Positions 17,036-27,600 of a DNA stretch of 64,000 nt are shown here, piece by piece. The stretch comes from Pelomonas sp. BJYL3 (GTDB lineage Bacteria; Pseudomonadota; Gammaproteobacteria; Burkholderiales; Burkholderiaceae_C). Numbering within the stretch: the first letter of the stretch is position 1; each line of letters begins with the position of its first letter. The notes under the pieces are model-generated. The model made no database searches. It saw only the letters and a program-made list of their open reading frames with translations, and was not told the origin of the DNA. The position numbers were made by a program, and so were the translations under genes. The stretch spans positions 930,001 to 994,000 of the forward strand of contig NZ_JANZKX010000001.1 of the NCBI RefSeq assembly GCF_027257975.1, written 5' to 3'.

Positions 17036-18979
17036 ATGTCCGCTTCCTTCTTGCGTGCTGCACGCCAGCCTTCGCCTGCGCGCCTGCCTGCCTCCGTCCG
17101 TCCCTCCTCCACCTTGAGCATGATCGCGCTGGGCTTGCTGGCCCTGTCGGCACAAGCCCAGGCACAGGAAACGCCCAACAAGCTGGGCCAGGTCCAGGTC
17201 ACCGCCACCCGCTCCAAGCTGGACTTGAGCCAGGTGCTGGCCGACGTCACCGTGCTGACCCGCGCCGACATCGAGCGCCAGGGCTTCGGCAATCTGGTGG
17301 ACCTGCTGGGTCGCCAGTCTTGCGTCGAGCTCGTGCGCAACGGCAACCCCGGTACCAACACCAGCCTCTTCCTGCGCGGCGCCAACACCCAGCACACCCT
17401 GCTGCTGGTGGACGGCGTGCGCATGGACACGCAGTCCGGCTCCGGCGGCGCTGCCTGGGAAGCCATTCCCCTGGCCCAGATCGAGCGCGTGGAGATCGTC
17501 CGCGGCGCGGCCAGCAGCGTCTATGGCTCCGATGCCGTGGCGGGCGTGATCCAGGTCTTCACCCGCAAGGGCAAGCGCACGCCCACCGTCGAGATCGGCG
17601 CCGGCGTGGGCAGCCTGGGACTGGTCAAGGGCGACCTCAGCGTCAGCGGTGCCGCGGGCGCCCTGGACTACGCCCTGAGCCTGGCCCAGGAAGTGGCCGA
17701 CGGCTTCAACATCCGCAAGGTCACCAACGATCCCGCCTACAGCCCCGACATCGACGGCTGGCGCACCCACAGCGTCAACGCCCGCCTGGGCTACCAGCTG
17801 GACGCCGGCCAGCGCCTGGAGCTGGTCAACACCTACAGCAGCCTGGACAGCGACTACGACGCCTCGGCCAAGCCCAAGGTCGGCGTGCGCGACCGCAATC
17901 TGCATGACACCCATGCCAGCCGCGCCCTGTGGAGCGCCCAGTGGAATGCGGACTGGCAGACCGAAGCCAGCATCGGCGACTCGCGCGAACGCTACGAGAC
18001 GCTCAGCAACAACGCCTCCACCTACCTGACCGAGACCCAGGTCCGCCAGTACACCCTGGGCGGCACCGTCAAGCTCCCCGTGGGCCAGCTCAATGCCGTG
18101 CTGGAACGCCGCGAGGACAAGCTGATCAACTCCGGCCTGCTGCCCGCCACCGGCGGCCAGGTCAAGCGCCACCAGAATGCCGTGGCGGCCAGCTACCTCT
18201 ACAGCAACAGCAGCATCGACGCTCAGCTGCACCTGCGCCATGACCAGGACAGCGCCTTCGGCGGCATCAACACCGGCACCGTGGCCGCGGGCTGGCGCTT
18301 CCTGCCGGGCCTGCGCGCCTGGGCCAGCGCCGGCACCGCCTTCCGCGCCCCCACGCTCTACCAGAGCTTCAGCGAGTACGGCCCCAAGCCCGGCGTGGCC
18401 GCCCTCAACCCCGAGCGCGGCCGCAACACCGAGCTGGGCCTCAACTGGAGCCAGGGCGACAGCGAGCTGGGCCTGACGGTCTACAACAACCGCATCCGCG
18501 AACTGATCTCCTGGGACAGCAGCTTCGCGGCGAACTGCGTCTCCACCTACGGCGGCTGCTACGGCAACCTGGCCAAGGTGCGCCTGCAGGGCGTGAGCCT
18601 GCAGGGCGAGACGATGGTCGCCGGCCTGCGCTTGCAGGGCTCCGTGGACTTCCAGAACCCGCGTGACCTGACCACCGACAAGCTGCTGGGCCGCCGCGCC
18701 AAGAAGCACGCCAGCCTGCGCCTGGAGAAGACGCTCAACCAGTGGTCCGGCGGCCTGCAGATCCAGGCCCACGGCAGCCGCTTCGACGACAACGCCAACA
18801 CCAAGCCCCTGGGCGGCTACAGCCTGGTCAATCTGGACCTGAGCTATCGCGTGAACTCGCAAGTGCGCCTGCAGGCCAACATCGACAACGCCTTCAACAA
18901 GGACTACGAGACGGCCAAGGGCTATGCGCAGGCTCCGCGAACCTTCTTCATCGGCGTGCGCTTCACCCCCACGCTGTAA
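17036..18979 (+). CDS. btuB: TonB-dependent vitamin B12 receptor BtuB
   Basis: A 647-residue outer-membrane receptor. It has a long signal region ending ALSAQAQAQ, a TonB-box/plug domain (VTVLTRADIERQGF, FLRGANTQHTLLLVDGVRMD, IERVEIVRGAASSVYGSDAVAGVI) and a beta-barrel ending in an aromatic-rich strand (RTFFIGVRFTPTL). The B12 riboswitch directly upstream and btuF-btuC-btuD downstream identify the ligand as cobalamin or related corrinoids. ATG 17036 lacks a clear Shine-Dalgarno sequence; ATG 17119 would cut the signal peptide too short. A hairpin at 18990-19008 follows the gene without a U-run. Confidence 0.92.
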   Translation: MSASFLRAARQPSPARLPASVRPSSTLSMIALGLLALSAQAQAQETPNKLGQVQVTATRSKLDLSQVLADVTVLTRADIERQGFGNLVDLLGRQSCVELVRNGNPGTNTSLFLRGANTQHTLLLVDGVRMDTQSGSGGAAWEAIPLAQIERVEIVRGAASSVYGSDAVAGVIQVFTRKGKRTPTVEIGAGVGSLGLVKGDLSVSGAAGALDYALSLAQEVADGFNIRKVTNDPAYSPDIDGWRTHSVNARLGYQLDAGQRLELVNTYSSLDSDYDASAKPKVGVRDRNLHDTHASRALWSAQWNADWQTEASIGDSRERYETLSNNASTYLTETQVRQYTLGGTVKLPVGQLNAVLERREDKLINSGLLPATGGQVKRHQNAVAASYLYSNSSIDAQLHLRHDQDSAFGGINTGTVAAGWRFLPGLRAWASAGTAFRAPTLYQSFSEYGPKPGVAALNPERGRNTELGLNWSQGDSELGLTVYNNRIRELISWDSSFAANCVSTYGGCYGNLAKVRLQGVSLQGETMVAGLRLQGSVDFQNPRDLTTDKLLGRRAKKHASLRLEKTLNQWSGGLQIQAHGSRFDDNANTKPLGGYSLVNLDLSYRVNSQVRLQANIDNAFNKDYETAKGYAQAPRTFFIGVRFTPTL

Positions 18980-19140
18980 GGACTCTCCCTGGGCGCTTCG
19001 TGCGCCCACGAGGAGCCCGAGCCCGGCCGGAGGGCGCCCAGCGGGCCTCTTCCGCCTGGCGAAGAGCCGGGCCTCAGGGCCCACCGCGGGCGTCGCTCGG
19101 TGAACGGTGAAGGCAGATTGATGCGGAAAGGTCCACGAGC

Positions 19141-19704
19141 ATGAGCACGCAGTCACACACACTCATCGTTGGCGGGCAGCGCAGCGGCAAGTCGCGGCAG
19201 GCCGAGCGCCTGGCGCTGGACTGGGCCCGCGAGCCGGGTCACAGCGTCTGCGTGATCGCCACGGCCGAGGCCCATGACGAGGAGATGCGCCAGCGCATCG
19301 CCCGCCACCAGGCCGAGCGTCCGGCGGGCTTTGCGACGGTGGAAGCCCCCCTGCATCTGGCCGAGGCCCTGCGCTCGGCGGCGGCACCGGGGCGGCTGCT
19401 GATCGTGGACTGCCTGACCCTGTGGCTCACCAACTGGCTGATGCCCATGGACGGCCAGCCCCGGCGCGAGGCCTGGCAGGCCGCCTGCGATGCGCTGCTG
19501 GCCACGCTGCCCACGCTGGCCTCGCCCGTGGTCTTCGTCTCCAACGAGGTGGGCTGGGGCGTGATGCCCCTGGGCCGCGAGGTGCGCGAGTACGCCGACG
19601 AGCTGGGCCGCCTGAACCAGGCCGTGGCACGCCGCTGCAAGCAGCTGACGATGATGGTGGCGGGCCAGCCCTGGACGCGCCCCGTCGAGAACCTGGAGTC
19701 CTGA
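19141..19704 (+). CDS. cobU: Adenosylcobinamide kinase/adenosylcobinamide-phosphate guanylyltransferase
   Basis: This 187-residue bifunctional enzyme phosphorylates adenosylcobinamide and transfers GMP to it in nucleotide-loop assembly. The P-loop GGQRSGKS spans residues 11-18; RHQAERP carries the candidate guanylylated His; NEVGWGVMPLGREVREYADELGRLNQ is the family signature. It also goes by CobP. It ends one base before the ATG of btuF. A 161-base gap after btuB contains only GC hairpins. Confidence 0.96.
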   Translation: MSTQSHTLIVGGQRSGKSRQAERLALDWAREPGHSVCVIATAEAHDEEMRQRIARHQAERPAGFATVEAPLHLAEALRSAAAPGRLLIVDCLTLWLTNWLMPMDGQPRREAWQAACDALLATLPTLASPVVFVSNEVGWGVMPLGREVREYADELGRLNQAVARRCKQLTMMVAGQPWTRPVENLES

Positions 19705-19705
19705 G

Positions 19706-20653
19706 ATGAGCAAGCCCATGGGCAAGACCCGACCCTTTGCTGCCGCGCTGCTGTGCCTGGCCGCGGCCCTGAACGGGCACGCCGCCGGCGCAGCGCCAGT
19801 GCAGATCAAGGATGACCGCGGCGTGGGCGTCACGCTGGCGGACGTGCCGCGGCGCATCGTCAGCCTGCTGCCTTCGCTGACCGAGTCCGTCTGCACGCTG
19901 GGCGAATGCGCGCGTCTGGTGGGGGTGGACCGCTACTCCAACCACCCCGCCTCCATCCAGTCCCTGCCCAAGCTGGGCGGCATAGATGACACCAGCATCG
20001 AGAGCATCGTCACCCTCAAGCCCGATGTGGTGCTGGTGGCCATCTCCTCGCGGCTGACCGACCGGCTGGAGGCGCTGGGCCTCAAGGTCATCGCGCTGGA
20101 GCCCAAGACCCATGCCGATGTGCAGCGCGTGCTGGGCAAGGTGGCCCTGCTGCTGGGCAAGCCGCAGGCCGGTGCCCAGGTCTGGCAGCGCATCGACGAA
20201 GGCATCAAGGAAGCCGCCGCCAGCCTGCCGTCGGCGGCCCGGCAGCTGAACGTCTATTACGAGGTGGACAGCGCGCCCTACGGCGCCGGCACCAGCTCCT
20301 TCATCGGCGAGACGCTCACCCGCCTGGGCGCCCGCAACATCATCCCCGCCGAGCTGGGCCCCTTCCCCAAGCTCAACCCGGAGTACGTGGTGCGCGCCAA
20401 CCCGCAGGTGATCATGGTGGGCCAGCGCAGTGCGCCGGGGCTGCCACAGCGCCCCGGCTGGAACAGCATCCTGGCGGTGAAGAACCAGCGCATCTGCGTC
20501 TGGACGCCGGACGAGTCCGATGTGCTGGTGCGCCCCGGCCCCCGCATGGCCGAGGCCGCCGCGCTGATGGCCCGCTGCCTGCGCCAGGCCGCCGCCGGCC
20601 CGGTGCCGCTGCCCACCACGCCCTTCAACGCCCCGCCCGGCGGCATGCGCTGA
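19706..20653 (+). CDS. btuF: Cobalamin ABC transporter periplasmic binding protein BtuF
   Basis: A 315-residue binding protein with a signal peptide (AAALLCLAAALNGHAAGA) and the two-lobed helical-backbone fold: RRIVSLLPSLTESVCTLG, LVGVDRYSNHP, LKPDVVLV and SFIGETLTRLGARNI. It captures B12 delivered by BtuB and hands it to BtuCD, whose genes follow. The C-terminal 20 residues are Pro-rich. It is separated from cobU by one base. Confidence 0.93.
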   Translation: MSKPMGKTRPFAAALLCLAAALNGHAAGAAPVQIKDDRGVGVTLADVPRRIVSLLPSLTESVCTLGECARLVGVDRYSNHPASIQSLPKLGGIDDTSIESIVTLKPDVVLVAISSRLTDRLEALGLKVIALEPKTHADVQRVLGKVALLLGKPQAGAQVWQRIDEGIKEAAASLPSAARQLNVYYEVDSAPYGAGTSSFIGETLTRLGARNIIPAELGPFPKLNPEYVVRANPQVIMVGQRSAPGLPQRPGWNSILAVKNQRICVWTPDESDVLVRPGPRMAEAAALMARCLRQAAAGPVPLPTTPFNAPPGGMR

Positions 20654-20667
20654 GAGGGCTCCGCACC

Positions 20668-21660
20668 ATGAAACCCTGGACCCTGCTGCTGCTGCTGGCA
20701 ATGATCGCCACGGGCCTGTGCCTGGCCGGCGTGGCCGTGGGCAGCACCGGCTTCACCTTCGACATCCTCGCCAGCCAGGACGCCATGCAGGAGCAGATCC
20801 TGTGGCAGATCCGCTTCCCGCGCTCCATCGGCTCCCTGCTGGCCGGCGCGCTGCTGGGCCTGGGCGGCGCCATCGCGCAGGGCCTGTTCCGCAATCCGCT
20901 GGCCGACCCCTACCTGCTGGGCGCCTCGGCCGGCGCCTCGCTGGGCGTGGCCGCGCTGCTGGTGGCCATCGGCGTGAGCCCGGCGGCCGTGGCGCTGATG
21001 CTGCGCATCGGCCTCACCGGCACCGCCTTCATCGGCGCCCTGGCCGGCGTGAGCCTGACCCTGCTGCTGGCGCGCGGCGTCGAGCAGTCCATCCGCCTGC
21101 TGCTGGCCGGCGTGATCGTGGGCGTGGTGCTGTTCGCCCTCACCTCCCTGCTGACCCTGATGACGCCGGACATCATGCGCCCCATGCAGGCCTTCATGCT
21201 GGGCACCAGCGGCTTCCTGAGCTGGGCCTCGGTGTGGGTGCTGGCCCCGGCCCTGCTGCTGTGCCTGATGGGCGCCGTAGGGGCCAGCCGCGCACTGGAC
21301 GCGCTGACCCTGGGCGAAGCCACCGCCCGCTCGCTGGGCGTGCGCCTGTCCCTGGTGCGCCTCTTCCTGATCGCGCTGCTGGCCCTGGCCACCGGCGCGG
21401 CCGTGGCCCAGGCCGGGCTGATCGCCTTCGTGGGCCTGGTGGCGCCGCACCTGGTGCGCAGCCGCGTGCTGTGCACCCATGGCTGGCTGCTGCTGCTCTC
21501 GGCCCTGGCCGGCGGCTGCCTGCTGCTGTCCGCCGACATCGTCGCCCGCTGGGTCATCGCCCCGCAGGAGCTGCCGGTGGGCGTCGTCACCTCCCTGCTG
21601 GGCGGAGCCTACCTGCTGGTGCTGATGCACCGCGGGCCCTTGTCGGAGAAAAGATCATGA
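20668..21660 (+). CDS. btuC: Cobalamin ABC transporter permease BtuC
   Basis: A 330-residue FecCD-type permease with about nine to ten membrane helices. Family segments include IRFPRSIGSLLAGALLGLGGAIAQGLFRNPLADPYLLG, GVIVGVVLF, LGEATARSLGV (the coupling region for the ATPase) and AGLIAFVGLVAPHLVR. It overlaps btuD by ATGA and starts 14 bases after btuF, so the importer is one translational unit. Confidence 0.95.
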   Translation: MKPWTLLLLLAMIATGLCLAGVAVGSTGFTFDILASQDAMQEQILWQIRFPRSIGSLLAGALLGLGGAIAQGLFRNPLADPYLLGASAGASLGVAALLVAIGVSPAAVALMLRIGLTGTAFIGALAGVSLTLLLARGVEQSIRLLLAGVIVGVVLFALTSLLTLMTPDIMRPMQAFMLGTSGFLSWASVWVLAPALLLCLMGAVGASRALDALTLGEATARSLGVRLSLVRLFLIALLALATGAAVAQAGLIAFVGLVAPHLVRSRVLCTHGWLLLLSALAGGCLLLSADIVARWVIAPQELPVGVVTSLLGGAYLLVLMHRGPLSEKRS

Positions 21661-22508
21661 GCCGAGGCCTTCACCTGCCCATGGCCTTCGAGGTCGACCT
21701 GGCGGGCCTGCAACTGCAGGGCCTGCCCGTGCTCAAGACCCTCTACACCGCGCTGCCGCGCCAGCGCTGGACGGCCATCGTGGGGCCCAACGGTGCCGGC
21801 AAGTCCACCCTGCTGCGCGCCATGGCGGCCCTGCTGCCCGCCCAGGGCCGCATCGACTTCCTGGATCGGCCCCTGGGTGACTGGGGACCCAAGGCCCGCG
21901 CCCGCAGCCTCTCCTGGCTGGGCCAGAACGAAAGCGGGGGCGATGATCTCAGCGCCTACGAGGTCGTGATGCTGGGCCGCCTGCCCCATCAGGCCTGGCT
22001 CTCCCCGCCCAGTGCCGAGGACCACGAGGCCGTGGCCCAGGCCATGCGCCAGACCCAGTGCTGGGACTGGCGCGAGCGCCGCCTGCAGCGCCTCTCCGGT
22101 GGCGAGCGCCAGCGCGTGCTGCTGGCCCGCGCCCTGGCCGTGCAGGCCGAGGTGCTGCTGATGGACGAGCCCCTGGCCCACCTGGACCCGCCCCACCAGG
22201 CCGACTGGCTGGACTGCGTGCGCCACCTCACCGCCCAGGGCCGCACCGTGATCAGCGTGCTGCACGAGCTCAACATCGCCCTGCAGGCCGACGAGCTGGT
22301 GGTGATGGCCGCCGGCCAGGTCCACCACCAGGGCGCCCCGGCCGATCCGGCCACGCACCGCGCCCTGCAGGCCGTCTTCGACGACCGTCTGCAGATCCTG
22401 CAGGTGCAGGGCCAGTGGCTGGCCCTGCCCTTCAGCCCCACGCCTGCCGCCCCGCCGCCGGCCGCGGGCGATCTCGCGCCCGTGCTGCCCCTGCGACGTC
22501 CTGCCTGA
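21657..22508 (+). CDS. btuD: Cobalamin ABC transporter ATP-binding protein BtuD
   Basis: A 283-residue ABC ATPase powering B12 import. The Walker A GPNGAGKST lies at residues 43-51, followed by a Q-loop (WLGQNE), signature LSGGERQR, Walker B VLLMDEP and the H-loop (VLHELN). The tail (from about residue 255) is Pro/Ala-rich. The start overlaps the btuC stop (ATGA), which outweighs the longer upstream open frame. Confidence 0.95.
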   Translation: MSRGLHLPMAFEVDLAGLQLQGLPVLKTLYTALPRQRWTAIVGPNGAGKSTLLRAMAALLPAQGRIDFLDRPLGDWGPKARARSLSWLGQNESGGDDLSAYEVVMLGRLPHQAWLSPPSAEDHEAVAQAMRQTQCWDWRERRLQRLSGGERQRVLLARALAVQAEVLLMDEPLAHLDPPHQADWLDCVRHLTAQGRTVISVLHELNIALQADELVVMAAGQVHHQGAPADPATHRALQAVFDDRLQILQVQGQWLALPFSPTPAAPPPAAGDLAPVLPLRRPA

Positions 22509-22534
22509 CGCCTTCCTCGACACCGGGTCCGACC

Positions 22535-23836
22535 ATGCCCTCCTGCCCCGCCCTCATGATCAGCGCCCCGGCCTCCGGCCAGGGCAAGACCAGCCTCACC
22601 GCCGCCATCGCCACCCAGGCCCGTCGCCGGGGCCGGCGGGTGCGCGTCTTCAAGACCGGCCCGGACTATCTGGACCCCATGATCCTGGAGCGCGCCAGTG
22701 GCGCGCCCGTCTATCAGCTGGACCTCTTCATGGGCGGCCTGGCGCATTGCCAGACCCTGCTGGCCCAGGCCGCCGCCGAGGCCGACCTGATCCTGGTGGA
22801 AGGCGTGATGGGGCTCTTCGACGGCGACCCGAGCAGCGCCGACCTCGCCGCCGCCTTCGGCCTGCCGGTGCTGGCGGTGCTCGATGCCTCGGCCATGGCC
22901 CAGACCTTTGCCGCCCTGGCCACCGGCCTGGCGCGCTACCGCAGCGACATCCGCGTGGCCGGCGTGGTGGCCAACCGCGTGGGCAGCGAATCGCATGCCC
23001 GCATGGTGGCCCAGGGCCTGCCGCAAGACCTGCCCCTCGTGGCCGCCCTGCGCCGCCAGCCCGAGCTGAGCCTGCCCGAGCGCCACCTGGGCCTGGTGCA
23101 GGCGCTGGAGCTGCCCGGGCTCGAAGCCCAGCTGCAGGCCTGGGCCGATGCCTGGGAAGCCGGCTGCGCGCTGGGCCAGGGCCTGGAGGCCGCGCTGGCG
23201 CCCGTCGATTTCCAGGCACCCGCCCGGGTCGACCATGGCCAGCCCCTGGCCGGCCGCCGCATCGCCATCGCCCGCGACGCCTGCTTCAGCTTCATCTACC
23301 CCGCCAACCTCGACTGCCTGCGCGAACTCGGTGCAGCGCTGTGTTTCTTCTCGCCCCTGGCCGGCGAGGACCTGCCCGACTGCGACGCCCTCTGGCTGCC
23401 CGGCGGCTATCCCGAGCTGCATGCCCAGGCCCTGGCCGCCCACCCCCGCTTCTTCGCTGACCTGCGCCGCCACCAGGCCGCGGGCAAGCCCCTGCTGGCC
23501 GAATGTGGCGGCCTGCTCGTGCTGCTGGAGCAGCTGGTCGATGCCGATGGCAAGACCTGGCCCCTGGCCGGCCTGCTGCCCGGCAGCGGCCACATGCAGG
23601 CCCGCCTCTCGGCCCTGGGCCTGCAGTCCATCACCTGGCCCGAGGGTGAGCTGCGCGGCCACAGCTTCCATTACTCCACGATGGAAACGCCGCTGCCCGC
23701 CATCGCCCAGGCCGCCAATCCCAATGGCGGCAAGACCCGCGAGCCGCTCTACCAGCAGGGCGCGATCCGGGCCAGCTACATACACCACTACTTCCATTCC
23801 AACCCGGCCGCCGTGGCGCAGTTCTTCCGCGCCTGA
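22535..23836 (+). CDS. cobB: Cobyrinate/hydrogenobyrinate a,c-diamide synthase
   Basis: This 433-residue enzyme (CobB/CbiA) amidates the a and c side chains of the corrin ring using glutamine and ATP. The N-terminal P-loop-type domain has SAPASGQGKTS and FKTGPDYLDP, the middle has LVEGVMGLFDG, and the C-terminal class I glutamine amidotransferase has its nucleophile Cys324 in AECGGLLVLLE. The conserved C-terminus IRASYIHHYFHSNP is present. ATG 22535 is 26 bases after btuD. Its presence with cobQ means the cell can take up or make early corrinoids. Confidence 0.95.
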   Translation: MPSCPALMISAPASGQGKTSLTAAIATQARRRGRRVRVFKTGPDYLDPMILERASGAPVYQLDLFMGGLAHCQTLLAQAAAEADLILVEGVMGLFDGDPSSADLAAAFGLPVLAVLDASAMAQTFAALATGLARYRSDIRVAGVVANRVGSESHARMVAQGLPQDLPLVAALRRQPELSLPERHLGLVQALELPGLEAQLQAWADAWEAGCALGQGLEAALAPVDFQAPARVDHGQPLAGRRIAIARDACFSFIYPANLDCLRELGAALCFFSPLAGEDLPDCDALWLPGGYPELHAQALAAHPRFFADLRRHQAAGKPLLAECGGLLVLLEQLVDADGKTWPLAGLLPGSGHMQARLSALGLQSITWPEGELRGHSFHYSTMETPLPAIAQAANPNGGKTREPLYQQGAIRASYIHHYFHSNPAAVAQFFRA

Positions 23837-23853
23837 ACCTTGAAGCTTCCACC

Positions 23854-24312
23854 ATGTTGATCGAATCCGGATTCGCCCAGATCACCCAGGCCCTGCTGTG
23901 GCCGGTGCTGATCCTCGTCGCCCTGGGCTTTGCCTACGCCCTCTGGACTGCCGGTGTCACGCTGATGGACGCCCTGCTGCGCCGCCGCGGCCGCCGCCTG
24001 CTGCAGGCCACGCCGGAATGCCGGCTCGAGCAGCTGGAGCTGCAGGTCCTGCGCCAGCTGGAGCCCGCACGCCTGCTGGGCCGTGTGAGCCCGCTGCTGG
24101 GCCTGATCGCCACCATGGTGCCCCTGGGCCCGGCCTTGCAGCAGGTCGCCGCCGGCCAGGGGCACCAGGCCCTGGCCGTGTTCGGCTCCGCCTTCTCGGG
24201 CGTGGTGCTGGCCATGACCGCCGCGGCCATTGCCCTGGTCGTGTATTCCGTGCGCCGCCGCTGGCTGCTGGCCGAGCTGCTGGACATCAAGAAGGAACGG
24301 GGATGGGCATGA
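23854..24312 (+). CDS. MotA/TolQ/ExbB-family proton channel protein
   Basis: A 152-residue protein with an N-terminal membrane segment (about residues 13-35), a cytoplasmic loop and two further helices. The conserved ExbB/TolQ core is seen as SPLLGLIATMVPLGPAL near residue 80, and a final helix SAFSGVVLAMTAAAIALVVY. It starts 17 bases after cobB and overlaps the DUF2149 gene. Known relatives use proton flow to drive periplasmic or outer-membrane partners. Its placement beside an ExbD-like protein and an exported CobN-like protein suggests a dedicated energising complex rather than the general TonB system. Confidence 0.85.
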   Translation: MLIESGFAQITQALLWPVLILVALGFAYALWTAGVTLMDALLRRRGRRLLQATPECRLEQLELQVLRQLEPARLLGRVSPLLGLIATMVPLGPALQQVAAGQGHQALAVFGSAFSGVVLAMTAAAIALVVYSVRRRWLLAELLDIKKERGWA

Positions 24313-24638
24313 GTGGACATCGCGTGCACATCCTCGCCGAGGAGGACGACGATCCCATGCTCTCGGCCGTCAACCTCGTGGACGTGTTCCTGGTCCTGGT
24401 CGTCGCGCTGCTGACGGCCGTGGCCCTGCAGCAGCAGTCGCAGGCGGACGAGACCGTGATCCGCCGCGCCGGCGAGCCGGACATGGAGATCGTGGTGCGC
24501 AAGAACGGCCATGAGATCAAGTACCGCGGCAATGGCGGCAGCAGCGAAGGCCAGGGCGTGAAGGCCGGGGTGGCCTACAAGCTCAAGGACGGGAGTGTCA
24601 TCTACGTCCCTGAAGAAGGTGCACCGGATGCGCCTTGA
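24303..24638 (+). CDS. DUF2149 protein, ExbD-like topology
   Basis: A 111-residue protein with a short charged N-terminus, a single membrane helix containing NLVDVFLVLVVALL with Asp27, and a periplasmic domain. In ExbD/TolR a lone Asp in the same LVDV-type context is the proton-carrying residue, so this protein resembles a short ExbD. AAGGA lies 6 bases before ATG 24303; ATG 24309 is an alternative that overlaps the channel gene's stop. It overlaps the cobN-like gene by 11 bases. DUF2149 proteins are known to travel with CobN-like genes. Confidence 0.8.
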   Translation: MGMSGHRVHILAEEDDDPMLSAVNLVDVFLVLVVALLTAVALQQQSQADETVIRRAGEPDMEIVVRKNGHEIKYRGNGGSSEGQGVKAGVAYKLKDGSVIYVPEEGAPDAP

Positions 24639-27600
24639 CCGGCGGCTGCGGCACGTCCTCCTGCTGCTGGGCCTGCTGACGCTCGCCAGCCTGGCCCAGG
24701 CCCAGCTGCTGTGGATCTCCACCGACGTGACGCCCGCGGCCCGCGAGGCGCTGCTGGTGCGCGAGGCCCAGGCCGCCGGCATCTCGCTGCAGCGCTGGCA
24801 GGTGCCGCTGCAGGCCGAGGCCCTGGGCGACAGGGAGCGCCAGGCCCGCCAGCGCCAGCTGCAAGGCCTGGTGCAGGCCGCGCGCTGGGTGTGGATCGAC
24901 GCGCCCCATGCCGTGGCCGAGACCCGCCTGCGCGGCCTGCTGGCGGACCAGCCCGGCCTGGATGCGCGCCAGCCGCTGTGGATCCCCGGCGGCGAGCCGC
25001 CCGCCAGCGAGCGCAGCCTGCACGCGCTGCTGCAAGCCGGTGGCGCGGCCAATACGCGGGCCGCCCTGCAGGTCCTGAAGGCCCAGGCCGACGGCCGCAA
25101 GATGGACATGCCCCTGGCCCAGCGCCTGCCGCTGCGCGGCTTCTACCACCCGGACGCCCCAGCCCTGCTGCCGGATGCCGGCGCCGCCCGCCGCTGGGCC
25201 GACCAGCACGCACAAGGCGGCGTGCGCAAGCGGGTCGTGATCCTGCTGCACCGCTACCACTTCGTCCAGGGTCAGACGGCCTGGCTGGACGCCTGGCTGC
25301 GTCAGTTCGAGGCCCAGGGCCTGCAGGCCCTCGCGGCCTTCGCCAGCCCCCTGGACGAGACCCAGCTGCAGGCCCTGCTGGCGCCTGAAGCTCAGCCTCT
25401 GCACGATGTGCTGGTCACGCACACGCTGATGCCCAAGGCCAGCTCGCTGCAGACCCTGTTCGAGCGCTGGGGCAGGCCGGCGCTGGCCACGCTGCCCTTC
25501 CGCCAGGGCGACAGCGCGCAATGGGACGCCGGCAGCACCGGCCTCGCACAGAGCGACATCCCCTTCTACCTGGCGCAGCCGGAGAGCGCCGGACTGATCG
25601 ACCCCGTGCTGGTCGTGGCCCATCCCGCGGGCGGCGCCGAGCCGCAGCTCATCGAGCGCCAGTCCGCCGCCGTGGTGGCCAAGGCCCGCCGCCTGATCGC
25701 CCTGCAGGCCAAGCCCGCGGCGGACAAGCGCCTGAGCCTCTTCGTCTACAACTACCCCGCCGGGGCCAGCAACTTCGGCGCCAGCTTCCTCAACGTGCCC
25801 CGCAGCCTGGAGCAGCTGAGCCGGGGCCTGCAGGCCGCGGGCTATGCCGTCGAGCCGCGTGACGAGGCCCAGTGGCTGCAAGGGCTGCAGGGCCTGCTGG
25901 CCGCCTACTACCCGGGCGCCGATCTCGACGCCCTGCTGCGCAGCGGCCAGGCCGCCGCCCTGCCCGTGGCGGACTACCAGCGCTGGTTCGACACCCTGCC
26001 CGCCGCCGTGCGCCAGCCCATGCTGCAGCGCTGGGGCCCGCCCGCGCAGAGCCGCTACGTGCGCCCGCATCAGGGCAAGCCCGTCTTCGTGATCCCGCGC
26101 CTGCAGCTCGGGCACCTGGCCGTGCTGCCCCAGCCCCCGCGCGAAGAGGACCAGCACCTCGGCCGAGATGCGATGCAGCATCGCAGCAAGACCCCGCTGT
26201 CCCACCACTACCTGGCCGTCTACCTTTGGGCCCGGCAGGCCGATGCCTTGATCCACTTCGGCACCCACGGCACGCAGGAATGGGCCCATGGCAAGCTGCG
26301 CGGCCTGGACGTGCACGACGACGCCCTGCTCCCCCTGGGCGACGTGCCGGTGATCTACCCCTACATCGTCGACAACCTCGGCGAGGCCCTGACCGCCAAG
26401 CGCCGCGGCCGGGCGCTGATGGTGAGCCACCGCACGCCCAGCTTCGCGCCGGCCGGCTTCAATGCCCGCATGGCCCGCATGCACGAGCTGATGCATGAAT
26501 GGGAGACCGTGGACCCCGGCCCCACGCGCCAGGGCCTGGAGCGGCAGATGGTGGAGCAGTTCGTCGAGCACCAGCTGCACCGCGACCTGGGCTGGACGGC
26601 CGCACAGATCAGCGCCAATTTCTCCGGCTTCCTGGAGCTGCTGCACCCCTACCTGGACCGGCTCGCGCAGAGCGCCCAGCCCCAGGGCCTGGCCGTCTTC
26701 GGCCGCGTGCCAGACGAGGCCCAGCGCCGCGGCACCCTGCTGCAGATGCTGCGCGCGCCCCTGATCGAGGCCCTGGGCGAGGACATCGACGAAGCCTTCC
26801 TGATCGACTACGACCGCGTAGCCACCGCACGACCCGCGCGCTGGCTGGACCTCGCGCTGCAGGATGCCCGGGCCGCCAGCGAGCTGGACCTGCGCCCCGC
26901 CCAGCCCGACGGCCCGGTGCCCAACCACGCCGCCCGCAAGCCCATCGACACGCCCGCCCTCTACCAGCTGGCCCTGCGCGCCCAGGAGATGGAGCGCCGG
27001 CTGAAGCACGAGGGCGAGCTGCCCGGCCTGCTGGCCGCGCTGGAGGGCCGCTTCGTGCCCGCGGCCTATGGCGGCGACCCGCTGCGCAACCCCGACAGCC
27101 TGCCCACCGGCCGCAACCTCAGCGGCCTGGACCCGGCCCGCCTGCCCACCCCCCAGGCCTACGAGGCCGCCCAGCGCCTCTTCAGGCAGTGGTGGGCCGA
27201 GCAGGCCAGGGACCCGAAGCCGCCGCAGCGCCTGGCCCTGTCCCTGTGGGCCGGCGAGACCCTGCGTCATCAGGGCCTGATGGAAGCCCAGGCCCTGGCC
27301 GCGCTGGGCGTCGAACCTGTGTGGGACGAGAACGGCCGGCCGACGAAGCTGCGCCTCATCCCGCTGGCAGCGCTGGGCCATGCCCGCATCGACGTGCTGC
27401 TGTCCATCACCGGCTCCTACCGCGACCAGTTCCCCGGCCTGATGAAGCTGCTGGATGAGGCCGTGGCCCTGGCCGCGTCGGCCTCAGAGCAGGAAGGCGA
27501 CAACGCCATCACCCGCCACAGCCGCGAGGTCGAGCAGGAGCTGCGCAAGCAGGGCATGAGGCCTGCGCAGGCCCGCCAGCTGGCCCAGGCCCGGATGTTC

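Noticed and set aside
16979-19162. Long minus-strand open frame across btuB
   Set aside because: Shadow of btuB; the riboswitch and receptor motifs fix the real strand.
24598-27381. Long open frame opposite the CobN-like gene
   Set aside because: Composition is the mirror image of GC-rich codons and has no recognisable motif; the plus strand has the CobN domain, signal peptide and overlaps with its neighbours.
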